From the NCBI GenBank assembly GCA_039029395.1, contig JBCCGG010000061.1, positions 1 through 30,772 of the forward strand: 30,772 bases of DNA. The letters are read 5' to 3'. A program made the position numbers and the translations under genes. How positions within the stretch are numbered: the stretch's first letter is position 1; each line of letters starts with the position of its first letter. This document shows positions 1 to 9,900 of the stretch, one piece after another. This DNA is from JBCCGG01 sp039029395. Its GTDB lineage: Bacteria; Pseudomonadota; Alphaproteobacteria; Kiloniellales; JAKSDN01. Under the pieces are notes generated by a model. The model did not search any database and had not been told where the DNA came from. It was given only the letters and a program-made list of their open reading frames with translations.

Positions 1-160
1 CGAGATGCAGCAGCTCTGCTCGGACGACGGCGGCGTCGTGGTGCCGGTCTTCTCCAACTACGTCTTCGCCACCTCCGACAAGATCGGACACGACCCAGCC
101 ATGTCCGCCGCATGGGACCTGGACGGCGTCAAATGCGCCGAGAGATGGTGGTTCACCTAA
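1..160 (+). CDS. ABC transporter family 5 solute-binding protein, C-terminal end (5' truncated by window)
   Basis: The reading frame is open from base 2 and stops at TAA 158-160, giving the last 52 residues of a protein. They align without gaps to the C-terminus of the binding protein at 15292-16887: I count about 29 of 52 identities, including the shared blocks VVVP, NYV, LDG and a final AERWWFT. Family 5 proteins (SBP_bac_5, DppA/OppA type) capture peptides, opines or similar solutes in the periplasm for an ABC importer. The permease and ATPase genes, if present, would lie left of the window. The M20 hydrolase starts 26 bp downstream and is probably in the same operon, suggesting that the imported solute is its substrate or a precursor. 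Confidence 0.85.
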   Translation, partial: EMQQLCSDDGGVVVPVFSNYVFATSDKIGHDPAMSAAWDLDGVKCAERWWFT

Positions 161-186
161 CCGCTTGCCACGATCGGAGCATTGAA

Positions 187-1425
187 GTGGAAAGCCTGAG
201 GAGCGACGGCCGGCGACTGTGGGACAGCCTGATGGCCATGGCCAAGATCGGCGCGACGTCGGCCGGCGGCTCCTGCCGCCTGGCGCTGACCGACGAAGAC
301 AAGGCCGGCCGGGACCTTTTCGTCGGTTGGTGCGAGGCGGCCGGCTGCTCGATTCTGGTCGACGATATGGGCAACATCTTCGCCAGGCGCCCGGGCCGGC
401 GAGACGATTTGCCGCCGATCGCAACCGGCTCCCACCTGGACACCCAGCCCCACGGCGGAAAGTTCGACGGGGTCTATGGGGTCCTGGCCGGGCTCGAGGT
501 GGTGCGCGCCTTGAACGACCAGGGCATCGAGACCGAGGCACCGATCGAGGTGGTGGTCTGGACCAACGAGGAGGGATCGCGCTTCGCGCCGGCGATGGTC
601 TCCTCAGGCGTCTACGCCGGGCTCTTCACCCGGGACTACGCGCTCAGCCGGACCGATTCCGAGGGCCTGACGCTAGGCGCGGAGCTGGCGCGCATCGGCT
701 ACCTGGGCAGCGAAATCTGCGGCAGCCACACTTTGGGCGCGCTGTTCGAGGCGCACATCGAGCAGGGCCCGATCCTGGAGCGCAATGAAACCACCATCGG
801 CGTGGTGCAAGGCGGCCAGGGCCAGCGCTGGTACGACCTGGTCGTGCTCGGCCAGGACGCCCATTCCGGCTCGACACCCATGGCCGGGCGGCGCGACGCC
901 CTGGTGGCGGCCGCCGCCATGACCCTGGTGGTGCGCCGGGTCGCGGAGGCTCACCCGCCCCACGCCGTGGCCACGGTGGGCAGCCTCTCGGTTCATCCGG
1001 ATTCTCGCAACACGATCCCCGGCGAGGTCCGCTTTACCGTCGACCTGCGCCACCCCGACGATGGCGTGCTGACCCAGATGGGCGAGGCCTTTCGCGCTGG
1101 CTGCCAGGAGGCGGCGGAGACCGAAGGTGTGGCGCTGGACATCGACGAGATCTGGCACAATCCGCCGGTCGTTTTCGATGCGAGCTGCGTTTCGGCCGTG
1201 CGCCAGGCCGCCGAGGGGCTTGGGCTCAAACACCAGGACATCGTCTCGGGCGCCGGCCACGATGCCTGTCAGGTTTGCCGGGTCGCGCCGACCGCGATGA
1301 TCTTCGTACCCTGCGCCGGCGGACTCAGCCACAACGAGGCGGAAAGCGCCACGCCCGAAGACCTCAAGGCCGGCTGTGATGTGTTGATCCACGCCATGCT
1401 CGCCAAGGCGGGCACCGCCGCATAG
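187..1425 (+). CDS. Zn-dependent M20 hydrolase, N-carbamoyl-amino-acid hydrolase / allantoate amidohydrolase / beta-ureidopropionase type
   Basis: This 412-residue cytoplasmic amidohydrolase would cleave a carbamoyl or ureido C-N bond, releasing ammonia and CO2 from the carbamoyl group. All five expected metal ligands of the family are visible: His83 in GSHLDT, Asp94 in KFDG, Glu128/129 in TNEEGS, His190 in AHIEQGP and His382 in GLSHNE. The middle dimerisation domain is intact (HSGSTPM, then SVHPDSRNTIPG). I chose GTG 187 because GGAG at 176-179 sits 7 nt upstream and the length matches the family at about 410 residues. In-frame ATGs at 112, 133 and 145 would overlap the upstream gene. It follows the binding-protein gene by 26 bp, so a transport-coupled catabolic role is inferred. 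The exact substrate cannot be read from sequence. Confidence 0.88.
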   Translation: MESLRSDGRRLWDSLMAMAKIGATSAGGSCRLALTDEDKAGRDLFVGWCEAAGCSILVDDMGNIFARRPGRRDDLPPIATGSHLDTQPHGGKFDGVYGVLAGLEVVRALNDQGIETEAPIEVVVWTNEEGSRFAPAMVSSGVYAGLFTRDYALSRTDSEGLTLGAELARIGYLGSEICGSHTLGALFEAHIEQGPILERNETTIGVVQGGQGQRWYDLVVLGQDAHSGSTPMAGRRDALVAAAAMTLVVRRVAEAHPPHAVATVGSLSVHPDSRNTIPGEVRFTVDLRHPDDGVLTQMGEAFRAGCQEAAETEGVALDIDEIWHNPPVVFDASCVSAVRQAAEGLGLKHQDIVSGAGHDACQVCRVAPTAMIFVPCAGGLSHNEAESATPEDLKAGCDVLIHAMLAKAGTAA

Positions 1426-1505
1426 CCGCCGCGGCCTGAGCCCAAGCTATTGACCCCAAAGGTCTCGCCCCCAATCTACCCATAGCAACGACGAGGAGGC
1501 GAGAG

Positions 1506-2972
1506 ATGCTGGTCCCCCATGGCCTAGGCCTGCACGCGGCCGCCGCGGCGCTTTTGCTGACGGTTGTCCTGCCGGCGCCGGGCCGCGCCCATCCGGACGA
1601 TTTCATCAAGCTGACCCGTCAGGCCCTGCCCGCCGTGGTCAACATCTCGACCAGCAGCCGGGCGCGCAGCCCGGAGGCCGATCTACAGTTGCCAGAGCTG
1701 CCGCCCGGCTTCGAGGAATTCTTCGGCAACGACTTCTTCGAGCGCTTCTTTGGCCGGCCACCCCAAAGCAATGGCCGCCAGCCGCGCCGAGCCTCGCTCG
1801 GCTCGGGCTTCGTGGTCGATCCCGAGGGCTACGTGGTGACCAACAACCACGTGGTCGAGGGCGCCGACGAGATCACCGTCATCCTGCACGACGAGACCGA
1901 GCTTGAGGCCACCGTGGTCGGGCGCGACCCAAAGACCGACCTGGCGCTGATCAAGGTCGAGAGCGAGCGGCCCCTGCCCTTCGTGGAATGGGGCGACTCC
2001 GACGATCTGCAAATCGGCGAGTGGGTGGTCGCGATCGGCAATCCCTTCGGCCTGGGTGGCACCGTGACCGCGGGCATCGTCTCCCAGCGGTCGCGCGACA
2101 TCAACTCCGGGCCCTACGACGACTTCATTCAAACCGATGCGGCGATCAACCGGGGCAACTCGGGCGGCCCGCTGTTCAACGGCGACGGCGAGGTGGTCGG
2201 TGTCAACACCGCGATCTTCTCGCCCTCGGGCGGCTCCATCGGCATCGGCTTCGCGATCCCCGCCAAGCTGGCCCAACCGGTCATCGATCAACTGCGCCAG
2301 AACGGCGACGTCAAGCGCGGATGGCTCGGCGTCTCGATCCAGCCGATCACCGGCGAGTTGGCCGAGGCGCTCGCCTTGCCTGTCGAGCGCGGCGCCCTGG
2401 TCGCCTCGGTCGACGAGGAAAGCCCCGCCAAAGCAGCCGGTATCCAGACCGGAGATGTGATTCTGAGCTTCGACGACAAAGAGATCGAGGACCCACGAGG
2501 CCTGGCCCGCACGGTCGCCGACACCCCAGCCGGCAAGGCCGTCGAAGTCGAGCTGTGGCGCAACCGCGCCGCCCTGGTGGTCGAGGTTCAAGTCGGTGTA
2601 CTGGGCAGCGACCAGGCCGCGCGCGCCGCCCCGGCGCCCAGCGTCAAGCCCGCGCCCAAAGGCCAAGGCGAACTGTTCGGCATGTCGCTCAGCGAGCTGA
2701 CGCCCGATCTACGCCGGCGCCACGGTCTCGCCGAGGACGCCGAGGGCGTTCTGGTGCAAGGCATCGAGCCGGGCAGCCAAGCCGCCGAGCGCGGCCTGCG
2801 CAGCGGCGATTTGATTAGCCAGCTCGGCGAGCGCGACGTTGAAAACCTGGCCGACATCGCGGCCGCCCTGGCCACCGCCGAGGATGCCGGTGAAGACTCC
2901 GTCCTGGTGCTGGTCGAGCGCGCCGGCAACCCCTTGTTCCTGACCTTGCCCGTGGTGCCCGACGCGGGCTAG
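1506..2972 (+). CDS. degP: Periplasmic serine protease Do, DegP/HtrA family
   Basis: This is a 488-residue S1C-family protease and chaperone for misfolded envelope proteins. A Sec signal peptide covers about residues 1-28 (hydrophobic run AAAAALLLTVVLPAPG, cleavage near GRA-H). The catalytic triad is complete: His115 in NNHVVEG, Asp145 in KTDLAL and Ser219 in RGNSGGP. The FF-rich loop at residues 69-83 is the LA-loop seen in Do proteases. Two PDZ domains follow, at about 265-360 (RGWLGV start) and 385-480. GAGGAGG at about 1492-1498 is a strong ribosome binding site 7 nt before ATG. It lies 80 bp after the M20 gene and converges on the flavin oxidase with only 7 bp between stop codons. DegP, DegQ and MucD cannot be separated with certainty. 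Confidence 0.95.
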   Translation: MLVPHGLGLHAAAAALLLTVVLPAPGRAHPDDFIKLTRQALPAVVNISTSSRARSPEADLQLPELPPGFEEFFGNDFFERFFGRPPQSNGRQPRRASLGSGFVVDPEGYVVTNNHVVEGADEITVILHDETELEATVVGRDPKTDLALIKVESERPLPFVEWGDSDDLQIGEWVVAIGNPFGLGGTVTAGIVSQRSRDINSGPYDDFIQTDAAINRGNSGGPLFNGDGEVVGVNTAIFSPSGGSIGIGFAIPAKLAQPVIDQLRQNGDVKRGWLGVSIQPITGELAEALALPVERGALVASVDEESPAKAAGIQTGDVILSFDDKEIEDPRGLARTVADTPAGKAVEVELWRNRAALVVEVQVGVLGSDQAARAAPAPSVKPAPKGQGELFGMSLSELTPDLRRRHGLAEDAEGVLVQGIEPGSQAAERGLRSGDLISQLGERDVENLADIAAALATAEDAGEDSVLVLVERAGNPLFLTLPVVPDAG

Positions 2973-2979
2973 GGCCCCT

Positions 2980-4395
2980 TTACTCCGCCGGCTCTACATT
3001 CTGATTGAGGCGAAACAGGTTTTCCGGATCGTAGACCGCCTTGATCTCCCGCAGGCGCCGATGGTTGGCGCCGTAGTTGGCGGGCGCGCGGGCCTGATCA
3101 TCGCCGGACATGAAGTTGATGTAGCCGCCGGCCTCGCAGTGAGGCGCGATGGCCGCGTGGTAGTCTCGCACCCAGCGGATGTTGGCCTCGTTGTCTGCCG
3201 CGTCCTGCCAGCTGCCGGCGATCACCAGGGAGAAGTTGGCCGCCCGGTGAGCGAAGGCGCTATCCCCGACGCCGACACGGTGGCAGGCGCCGTTGATCGG
3301 GAAGATGAAGGGCCCGGACTCCAGGCTCGGCACCTTGGGTCCATGCTCGAGATGCACCGCGATCGCCTCCTCAGTGAAGCGCTTCAGGACATTGGCCTTC
3401 CAATAGTGTTTCAGGCCGGCCGGTAGCAGCTCGTCGAACAGGGTGTTGATCACCGGATAGGGCATGCGCCAGAGCATCTGGCCGACCACCTGGCCGAAGC
3501 CGGCAATCTCGCCGCGCACCCAGTCGTCTTGCTCCTCATTGCCGCTCCAGCAGGTCACCACGCCCATCACCGGCTTGCCGTGCCACTCTTCCGGAACGAA
3601 GGGCAGCGCCGGCGCCAGCACGATCGCGAAGACCGCATTGAGCTCTTCCGGCGCCTGTTCGATGAAGGCTTGGTAACTGCGCATCACATCGCCGTCCATA
3701 TGGAAGAAGGTCGGGCCGCCCAAGACCTCGGCCACGGGGTGGGTCCGGTACTGAAACGACGTGACCACACCGAAGTTGCCGCCGCCACCCCGCAGCGCCC
3801 AAAAGAGCTCCGGGTGGGTCTCGGCATCGCAGGTCACCAGATCGCCGGCAGCGGTGACCACATCGGCCGAGAGGAGGTTGTCGCAAGAGAGCCCGCAGCG
3901 CCGGCTTAGGTGGCCCATGCCGCCGCCCAAGGAGAGCCCGCCGATACCGGTCGAAGAGACCACACCGCCCGGCGTGGCCAGGCCGAAGCCGTGGGTTGCG
4001 TGGTCCACATCGGCCCAGGTGCAACCACCCTCGGCACGCACCCGGCCTTTCACCGGGTCGACCCGAACACCGGTCATGGCGCCCAGATCGAGCACCAGGC
4101 CGCCGTCGCAGGTGCCGAAGCCAGGCACGCTGTGGCCGCCACCGCGCACCGCCAGGGCCAAGCCTTCGTCTCGGGCGAATCCGACCGCGGCGGTCACGTC
4201 GGCTGCGTCCCGGGCCTGAACGATCAATGCCGGCCGGCGGTCGTGCATGGCGTTGTAGACCTGGCGGGCCTCGTCGTAGGCGCTGTCGCTCGGCCGGATC
4301 AGGGCGCCCCGCAGGCGGCTCTCGAAGACCTCGACTATCTCAGCCGTCAAGGTCACTTGGCCGCCGTCGCGGCTTGCAAGGGGCTGGTCCAACAT
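2980..4395 (-). CDS. FAD-linked oxidase, berberine-bridge-enzyme-like (FAD/FMN-containing dehydrogenase)
   Basis: This 471-residue protein has an FAD-binding PCMH/VAO domain at about residues 35-210 and a BBE C-terminal motif (YGANHRRLREIKAVYDPENLFRLNQN). The His in RGGGHS is the classical attachment site for covalent FAD. The position that in bicovalent BBE enzymes carries a second, cysteine link reads GVVSSTGIGG here, so a single bond is likely. Such enzymes oxidise alcohols, sugars or aromatic metabolites with O2. Start ATG 4395 is supported by GAGGAGAG a few bases upstream; the open frame runs further up to 4545 but that part crosses the promoter region. No export signal is seen. It is divergent from the SARP-type regulator at 4536, which is its probable regulator. 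Substrate unknown. Confidence 0.88.
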   Translation of the reverse strand: MLDQPLASRDGGQVTLTAEIVEVFESRLRGALIRPSDSAYDEARQVYNAMHDRRPALIVQARDAADVTAAVGFARDEGLALAVRGGGHSVPGFGTCDGGLVLDLGAMTGVRVDPVKGRVRAEGGCTWADVDHATHGFGLATPGGVVSSTGIGGLSLGGGMGHLSRRCGLSCDNLLSADVVTAAGDLVTCDAETHPELFWALRGGGGNFGVVTSFQYRTHPVAEVLGGPTFFHMDGDVMRSYQAFIEQAPEELNAVFAIVLAPALPFVPEEWHGKPVMGVVTCWSGNEEQDDWVRGEIAGFGQVVGQMLWRMPYPVINTLFDELLPAGLKHYWKANVLKRFTEEAIAVHLEHGPKVPSLESGPFIFPINGACHRVGVGDSAFAHRAANFSLVIAGSWQDAADNEANIRWVRDYHAAIAPHCEAGGYINFMSGDDQARAPANYGANHRRLREIKAVYDPENLFRLNQNVEPAE

Positions 4396-4448
4396 GTCGC
4401 TCTCCTCGGTGGCTGTTGCATTTGTGCGTTTGCAAATAGACTGCACCC

Positions 4449-4503
4449 CGTGACCGCGCGCGTGACGGCGGCGTGACGCGCCAGTGCGGTCCTGGTACAT
4501 TAT
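4449..4503 (+). promoter_or_regulatory. Candidate SARP operator: direct repeats with 11-12 bp period plus -10 box
   Basis: The heptamers CGTGACC (4449-4455), CGTGACG (4461-4467) and CGTGACG (4472-4478) are followed by a degenerate AGTGCGG (4483-4489), so the repeat starts are 12, 11 and 11 bp apart. Eight bases after the last repeat comes CATTAT (4498-4503), a 4/6 match to a -10 box. AAAAGGAG then GTG 4536 follow. Known SARPs bind heptameric direct repeats of one helical turn placed 8 bp before the -10 box. The geometry matches, but the repeat sequence itself differs from the Streptomyces consensus. Confidence 0.5.
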
Positions 4504-4535
4504 TCCTATTTCTTGCCAAAAGGAGCGCAAGGCGC

Positions 4536-6569
4536 GTGGGTTCACCTCTCCAATTGACGCTCCTGGGCAGCTTCGCCCTGGCGAACCCCGAAGGTGCGCC
4601 GCTCACACCGCCGAGCCGCCGCGCGACCGCCCTGATCGCCTACCTGGCCGTCAAGGGCGGCGCTCCCCAACCCCGGGACGAGCTCGCGTCCTTGCTGTGG
4701 TGCGAGGCACCACAGAGCCGGGCGATGGCCAATCTGCGCAAGACCCTATCGCGCCTGCGCGCCGGTTCTCTCGGACAATGCCTAGAGGCTAATGGCGCTC
4801 GTATCGCGCTTTCGGCCGAGCAGGTGGCGGCCGACGTCACGGCCTTCGAGGCGGCCGCTCGTCTCGCCACCCCGGAAAGCCTCGAGCAGGCCATGGCGCT
4901 CTATCAGGGTGAGTTCCTAATCGGCATTGCCGATTGCGGCGAGGCTTTCGAGGATTGGCTCGCGGCCGAGCGCCGGCGACTGAGCGAGCTCGCCCGGGAG
5001 GCCATGGGGCACCTTCTCGACCATTATCTGGCGACCGGCGCGATCGAGCGGGGCATTTTCGTCGCCCTCAAGCTGCTGCGCCTCGATCCACTCGACGAGG
5101 CTAGCCATCGCAACCTGATCCGCCTCTATCTCTACCAGGACCGGGTCGGCGCGGCCTTGCGCCAGTACGAGCAGTGCCGAGACCTTTTGCAAACGGAGCT
5201 CGGTGTCTCGCCAGGGCCCGAGACCGAGCGCCTGCGCGATGAGCTGCTGCAGCTTCTGCCCGACCAAACGCCGCGGGGACGGGAAACCGACGATCTTCCG
5301 GAGAAACCCCGGGTCGTGAGTCTGGCGGCAGCCACCCGCGCGCGGCTCAAGGCGGAGCTGGCGGCCTGCCCATCGATCGCCGTGCTGCCCTTCGCCAATC
5401 GGGCTAACCCCGACGATTGGGGCTATCTTTGCGAGGGCCTCGCCGAGAGCCTGATCGTCGAGCTCGGCCGCTTTTCCGACCTCAGCGTGATCGCGCCGCC
5501 CTCGGTCTTCGCCTACAACAAGAGCGCCGCCGAAGCAGAAGGCATCGCCCGGGCGCTAGGCGTCCGCTACCTCTTGGTGGGCAGCCTGATGACGCGCGCC
5601 GACGGTCTCGCGCTGACCGTACGCCTGGTCGAAGTCGCGTCGGGCCGCCAGCTCTGGGCCGAGCGCTTCGAGGCCGCGCCACGCAACATCGCCGCTGTGG
5701 AAAGCCGCATCCTGGAGTCCATCGTCGGCCTGCTGGTCGGCCGTATCGAGGCGGCCGAGCAGCAGCGCATCGCACGGGTCCTGCCGGCCCATTGGCAAGC
5801 CTATGACCTGACCCTGCAAGGTTGGCGCTGCCTTCGGCAAAGCGGGCTCTCGACGATCCGCGACGCACGCAGCCTGTTTGAACGTGCCTTGGAGAAGGAC
5901 CCGCGCTACGGGCGCGCCCACATGGGCCTAGCCATGAGCCACCTGCGGGAGTGGGCCTGTTATAGCTGGAACCACTGGTACTTCCCGCCCGACCAAGTGC
6001 TCCAGCACGCGCGCGACGCGCTAGCCCTGGACGAAACCGACCACCGGGCCCACTGCATGCTTGGCCTGGTGCAGATTTTCACCAAGGACTACGAACGGGC
6101 CCATCGCCATTTGGAGCGGGCGCTCGAGATCAACCCAAACGACGCCGACGTGCTAGCCAACAGCGCGATCGCGCTGGCCATCCTGGGCGAGCTGGAGCGC
6201 GCCGTCGCGCTTGGCGAGAAGGCCTTGCGCCTGGCGCCCCATCATCCCGAATGGTACGCCTCCTTCGTCGCCCACGCCTATTTCGCCGCGCGCCGCTACG
6301 AAGATGCAATCGCGATCGCCAGCACCGCGCCCGAGGCGATCTGCGACACGCCGGCTTGTCTTGCCGCCTGTCACGCCTATATGGGCCGAAAGCAGGAGGC
6401 AGCGCTCTACCGGGACACAGTCTATCGTCACTACGACAACCAGCTCCGGCGCGGTTGGTTCCCGGCCAACACCGGCTGCATCGAGTGGCTGCTGGCCTTA
6501 AACCCCTACCGCCGCCAGGAGGACGAGGACCACTACGTGGAAGGCCTGCGCCAGGCGGGCTTCTCCTGA
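4536..6569 (+). CDS. SARP-type transcriptional regulator: winged HTH + BTAD + TolB/FlgO-like domain + TPRs
   Basis: This is a 677-residue putative transcriptional activator. Residues about 4-85 form an OmpR/PhoB-like winged helix (LTLLGSFAL start, ending in ANLRKTLSRLR). Residues about 100-240 are the bacterial transcriptional activation domain (AFEAA, YQGEFL, DWLAAER, DEASHRNLIRLYL). Residues about 280-405 carry the IAVLPF...GLAESLI module seen in TolB-N/FlgO-like and cyclase-associated proteins. The C-terminal 250 residues are TPR-like helices (for example YGRAHMGLAM and HRHLERALEINPNDADV). I chose GTG 4536 because the family starts just before this beta strand and AAGGAG lies at 4519-4524, although the 11-nt spacing is long. 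Upstream GTG 4473 falls inside the repeat array. Divergence from the flavin oxidase suggests that gene as its target. Confidence 0.82.
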   Translation: MGSPLQLTLLGSFALANPEGAPLTPPSRRATALIAYLAVKGGAPQPRDELASLLWCEAPQSRAMANLRKTLSRLRAGSLGQCLEANGARIALSAEQVAADVTAFEAAARLATPESLEQAMALYQGEFLIGIADCGEAFEDWLAAERRRLSELAREAMGHLLDHYLATGAIERGIFVALKLLRLDPLDEASHRNLIRLYLYQDRVGAALRQYEQCRDLLQTELGVSPGPETERLRDELLQLLPDQTPRGRETDDLPEKPRVVSLAAATRARLKAELAACPSIAVLPFANRANPDDWGYLCEGLAESLIVELGRFSDLSVIAPPSVFAYNKSAAEAEGIARALGVRYLLVGSLMTRADGLALTVRLVEVASGRQLWAERFEAAPRNIAAVESRILESIVGLLVGRIEAAEQQRIARVLPAHWQAYDLTLQGWRCLRQSGLSTIRDARSLFERALEKDPRYGRAHMGLAMSHLREWACYSWNHWYFPPDQVLQHARDALALDETDHRAHCMLGLVQIFTKDYERAHRHLERALEINPNDADVLANSAIALAILGELERAVALGEKALRLAPHHPEWYASFVAHAYFAARRYEDAIAIASTAPEAICDTPACLAACHAYMGRKQEAALYRDTVYRHYDNQLRRGWFPANTGCIEWLLALNPYRRQEDEDHYVEGLRQAGFS

Positions 6570-6921
6570 GCGCTCAGCATCTGGACCTGGTCCTGGCTCA
6601 ACGCGAGATGAAGCTGGCCGAGTTGGCCGTGGCGGTCGGCAGCATGGTGCTAGACCTTTCGGTGCGCGAGGCCGACCGCGCCGATGCGATTGACATTTCG
6701 CTGGGCTGCCAGCCCGTCGATATCCCGGAGTTCCGCGAGTGCGAGGACGTGGGCACAGAAACACCCAGCCGCAATCTGATTGCCGCGCGCTTGAGTCACG
6801 ACTGCCCAGTGGGTGGCCATGCGGGGCCGGGTTCCCGGTTTTGAGCGTGAACTGGAATCATTGTCGCCGCACTCAAGACGGGGAGTCCTGACCCATATGC
6901 GACATTCAACCTATCCTGCCA
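6570..6921. other. 352-bp gap with no confident gene
   Basis: The gap lies between two genes that converge on it (SARP regulator and cyclase). A forward frame stays open from inside the SARP gene through about 6844 and reads as balanced, acidic protein from the ATG near 6608 (VGSMVLDLSVREADRADA). I recognise no family and see no convincing ribosome binding site. It may be a gene remnant. No terminator hairpin with a T-run was seen. Confidence 0.4.
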
Positions 6922-9900
6922 TCACCGTAATTCAACTAGCAGATCATCGGCTCTTTGAAGGTCCGGCATCCCTTCTCCCTCCTTGAATCTAGCGCGTAAC
7001 GGCGCGAGCCATTCGCAGGCTTTAGTACGCTCTCCTGCATCGGCCCACAGCACCGCTAGATCACACATGGCGCGCAGCTCGAGTGACAAGGCCTTCTGGC
7101 CACGGGCAATCTGCAATGCCTGAAGGAGGTCGCGCTGGGCTTCGTTAGCCAAATCTGATCCGGTTCGTAGACACGCCAACGCACGCAGGCGATGAAGATC
7201 AGCCGCAAATGGCATGTCGCCGCTTTCTGCCAGGACGGCAAATGCCTTAGAGAATAGCCGATCCGCATCTTCGTGTTGACCCGATCTTGACCGAATATCG
7301 GCCGCCAGACCCAAATGAAATGCTTCCAGCCGTCCCGCGCCGATGCGTCGTGCTGCCTCCAGGCCAGTCGTCAGTTCGTCAATCCCCGTACGTGGATCTT
7401 CCTGAAACAACGCCCAGCCTAGATATATTTGGCCCCAGGCATCCCAAAGAGCCAGCGACTTTTCCTCGGCAAGCCGTAGGGTTTCCTGCGAGGCTTCCTT
7501 AACTCGCTTCACATTGCCCAGCCAAATGTTCGTCAAAGAAATGCCGTAGCAAAGCGAAAGGCCGATCGTATTGGGATGATCGATTTCACGTGCCCAGCTC
7601 AGGGAGTCTTCCGCCGCGGATTGAGCTTGCTCTGGAAGACCCAAATGCCACAGGTTCCAGGCCTTGTAGTTCGTCGCAGCGGCTCGGGGATCATGTCCAT
7701 ATCGCAGAGCGAGATTGCGATGGCGTTTGTCGTCGTAAATCCCCAACGCCTTCTCAACCAATTCTAGGGATTGATGAAATTCCGCCACATGGAAGCGTTC
7801 GAGCGCAAGCACTCGCGCGGACACGCACTTGGCACCATCGTCGTGTCCGGAGGCGACAATGTCGGCAAGTCGATCAGCCAGGCTTGCAGACGGCTGGTTG
7901 CCAATATAGCGACTCGCCCACAGGCCAAACAAGGAAGGTACCAGCAATTTAGCCTCGCCGATGGTTTCGGCAAGCTTCAGGGCGCGCTCGAATGTATTCA
8001 ACGTCGCCGGTGCCTGGTAGCCAAGATTCGCGATAAGGGCTTGGCCAAGCTCGACCTGAAGCTCAAGTTCACGGCGCTTCCAATCCAGATCATCACCGAA
8101 ACTCTGAATTAGGTTGATCGCCGAATTATAACCCGCGATCGCTTCCTTGTAGGCGGGTCGGTTCATGGCCTGCACGCCTGCGATTGCCCAGTGATCGATG
8201 GCTTTCTCCAACATGCCGGCGGCCTCCGCGTGTCGGGCAAGAACTTCCGGTGTGACACCTTCTTGCCGCTCCAAAAGACCGACCAGCTTGCTGTGGAGTT
8301 CTTGTCGGCGACGCTTCAACAGACTTTCATAGGCAGCATCTCGCACCAATGCATGCTTGAAGATGAACCCGCCTGTGGTCGTTGATCCGCGTCGGAAGAC
8401 GAGCTCGGCTGCGACGAGCCGACCCAAGGCAGATGTCAATTCCGCTTCCGTCCTCTCGACAATTTGGGCAAGCAAAGAAAAGTCAAACTCCCGACCGATG
8501 CAAGCGGCGGCCTGCGCAATTTCCTTTACATCAGGGGACCTATCCAGACGTGACATGAGGGAATCATGCAAGGACGCAGGAATATTGGTTTCACCTGTCT
8601 CAAGAACCGCCTTCGTCAGTTCCTCGACAAAAAGAGGAACCCCATCAGTGCGAGCAATTATCGTGTTGATCGTGTCCTGGGGAAGCTCTTCACCGCCTAG
8701 CTGGGAGATGATTTCCCGCAACCCGAGGCGTCCAAGACGATTAAGCGTAAGCCGCGTGACATGGGGGTGTGCTGCCAGTTCGGGCTGGTTATCCGGTCGG
8801 CTGGTCAACAGCAACATTACGGAAGCATCCATGACCACATCGAGGCTCTGTTCGATCATCTCCAAAGTCGTGGGGTCTATCCAATGCGCATCTTCGAGAA
8901 CCACCAATACTGGTTGGCGCGCGGCCAGCCCAGTGAGTTGTCTAATGAGCGTCTCCAATGTCTTGGCCCGCCGCACCTGGGGCGCTAGATCGAGACGGCT
9001 GTATTGGGGCGTCTCATTCAATCCAACCAGCTCCGCCAAGAGTGCAACATCTTGCCTGGAAGCGTCCGCAATCAATAAGAGCTGCTCCAGTTTTTGCAGC
9101 TGTGTGTTTGGATCATCCGAGGACGAAAGGCCGGCAGCATGGCGCAACTGCTGGATGGCGGGCCAAAAGGCGCTGCCCGCATGAAACGGAGAACATTGAT
9201 AATGAATGCGCGTATGTGATTGACCTGCCAGGCTATCAATCAAGCCACGAACTATGCGGGATTTGCCGATGCCAGCCTCACCTACAAGAAGCACACCTTG
9301 GCCTTCACCGCCTTGCACTTGAGCCCAGCGTTCCAGAAGCAGTGCCAACTCCTGGTCTCGCCCAACCATGGGCAATACCTCGGCGCTTCTTGCCTCAAAG
9401 CGGCTTTCGACTGTGCGCTGCCCGATGACTCTGAATGCCGCGACCGGGTGGGCAATGCCTTTGAGCTTCTTGTCACCAAGAGGGGTGTAGTCGAACAAAC
9501 CTCCCGCCAATAAATGGGTAGCCCTTGAAATGACGACAGAGTTTGGTTCCGCCAGTTCTTGCAGCCGGGCAGCCAGGTTCGGTGTCTCACCCGTCACGGC
9601 AGCCTCCTGCGCGGCACCCTCGCCAACGATATCGCCGACCACTACAGGACCCGTTGCGACACCTATGCGAACTTTCAGTGGCTCTATCTCGCCGTCTGGA
9701 AGTTTGATGTCGGGTACTGCGTCGGCCAGGCCAAGCCCGGCACTAAGCGCTCGTTCTGCATCATTTTCATGACCGCGCGGCCAGCCAAAGTAGGCCAGGA
9801 CCCCATCACCCATGAATTTAGCAACATAACCATCATAGCGGGCAATGACGCCTGCGCAGACATCCTGATATGCCCGGATCGTTTCGCGATAGTCTTCTGG

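Noticed and set aside
1683..2666. Minus-strand open frame of 327 codons
   Set aside because: Antisense to the DegP protease, whose catalytic motifs are intact on the plus strand.
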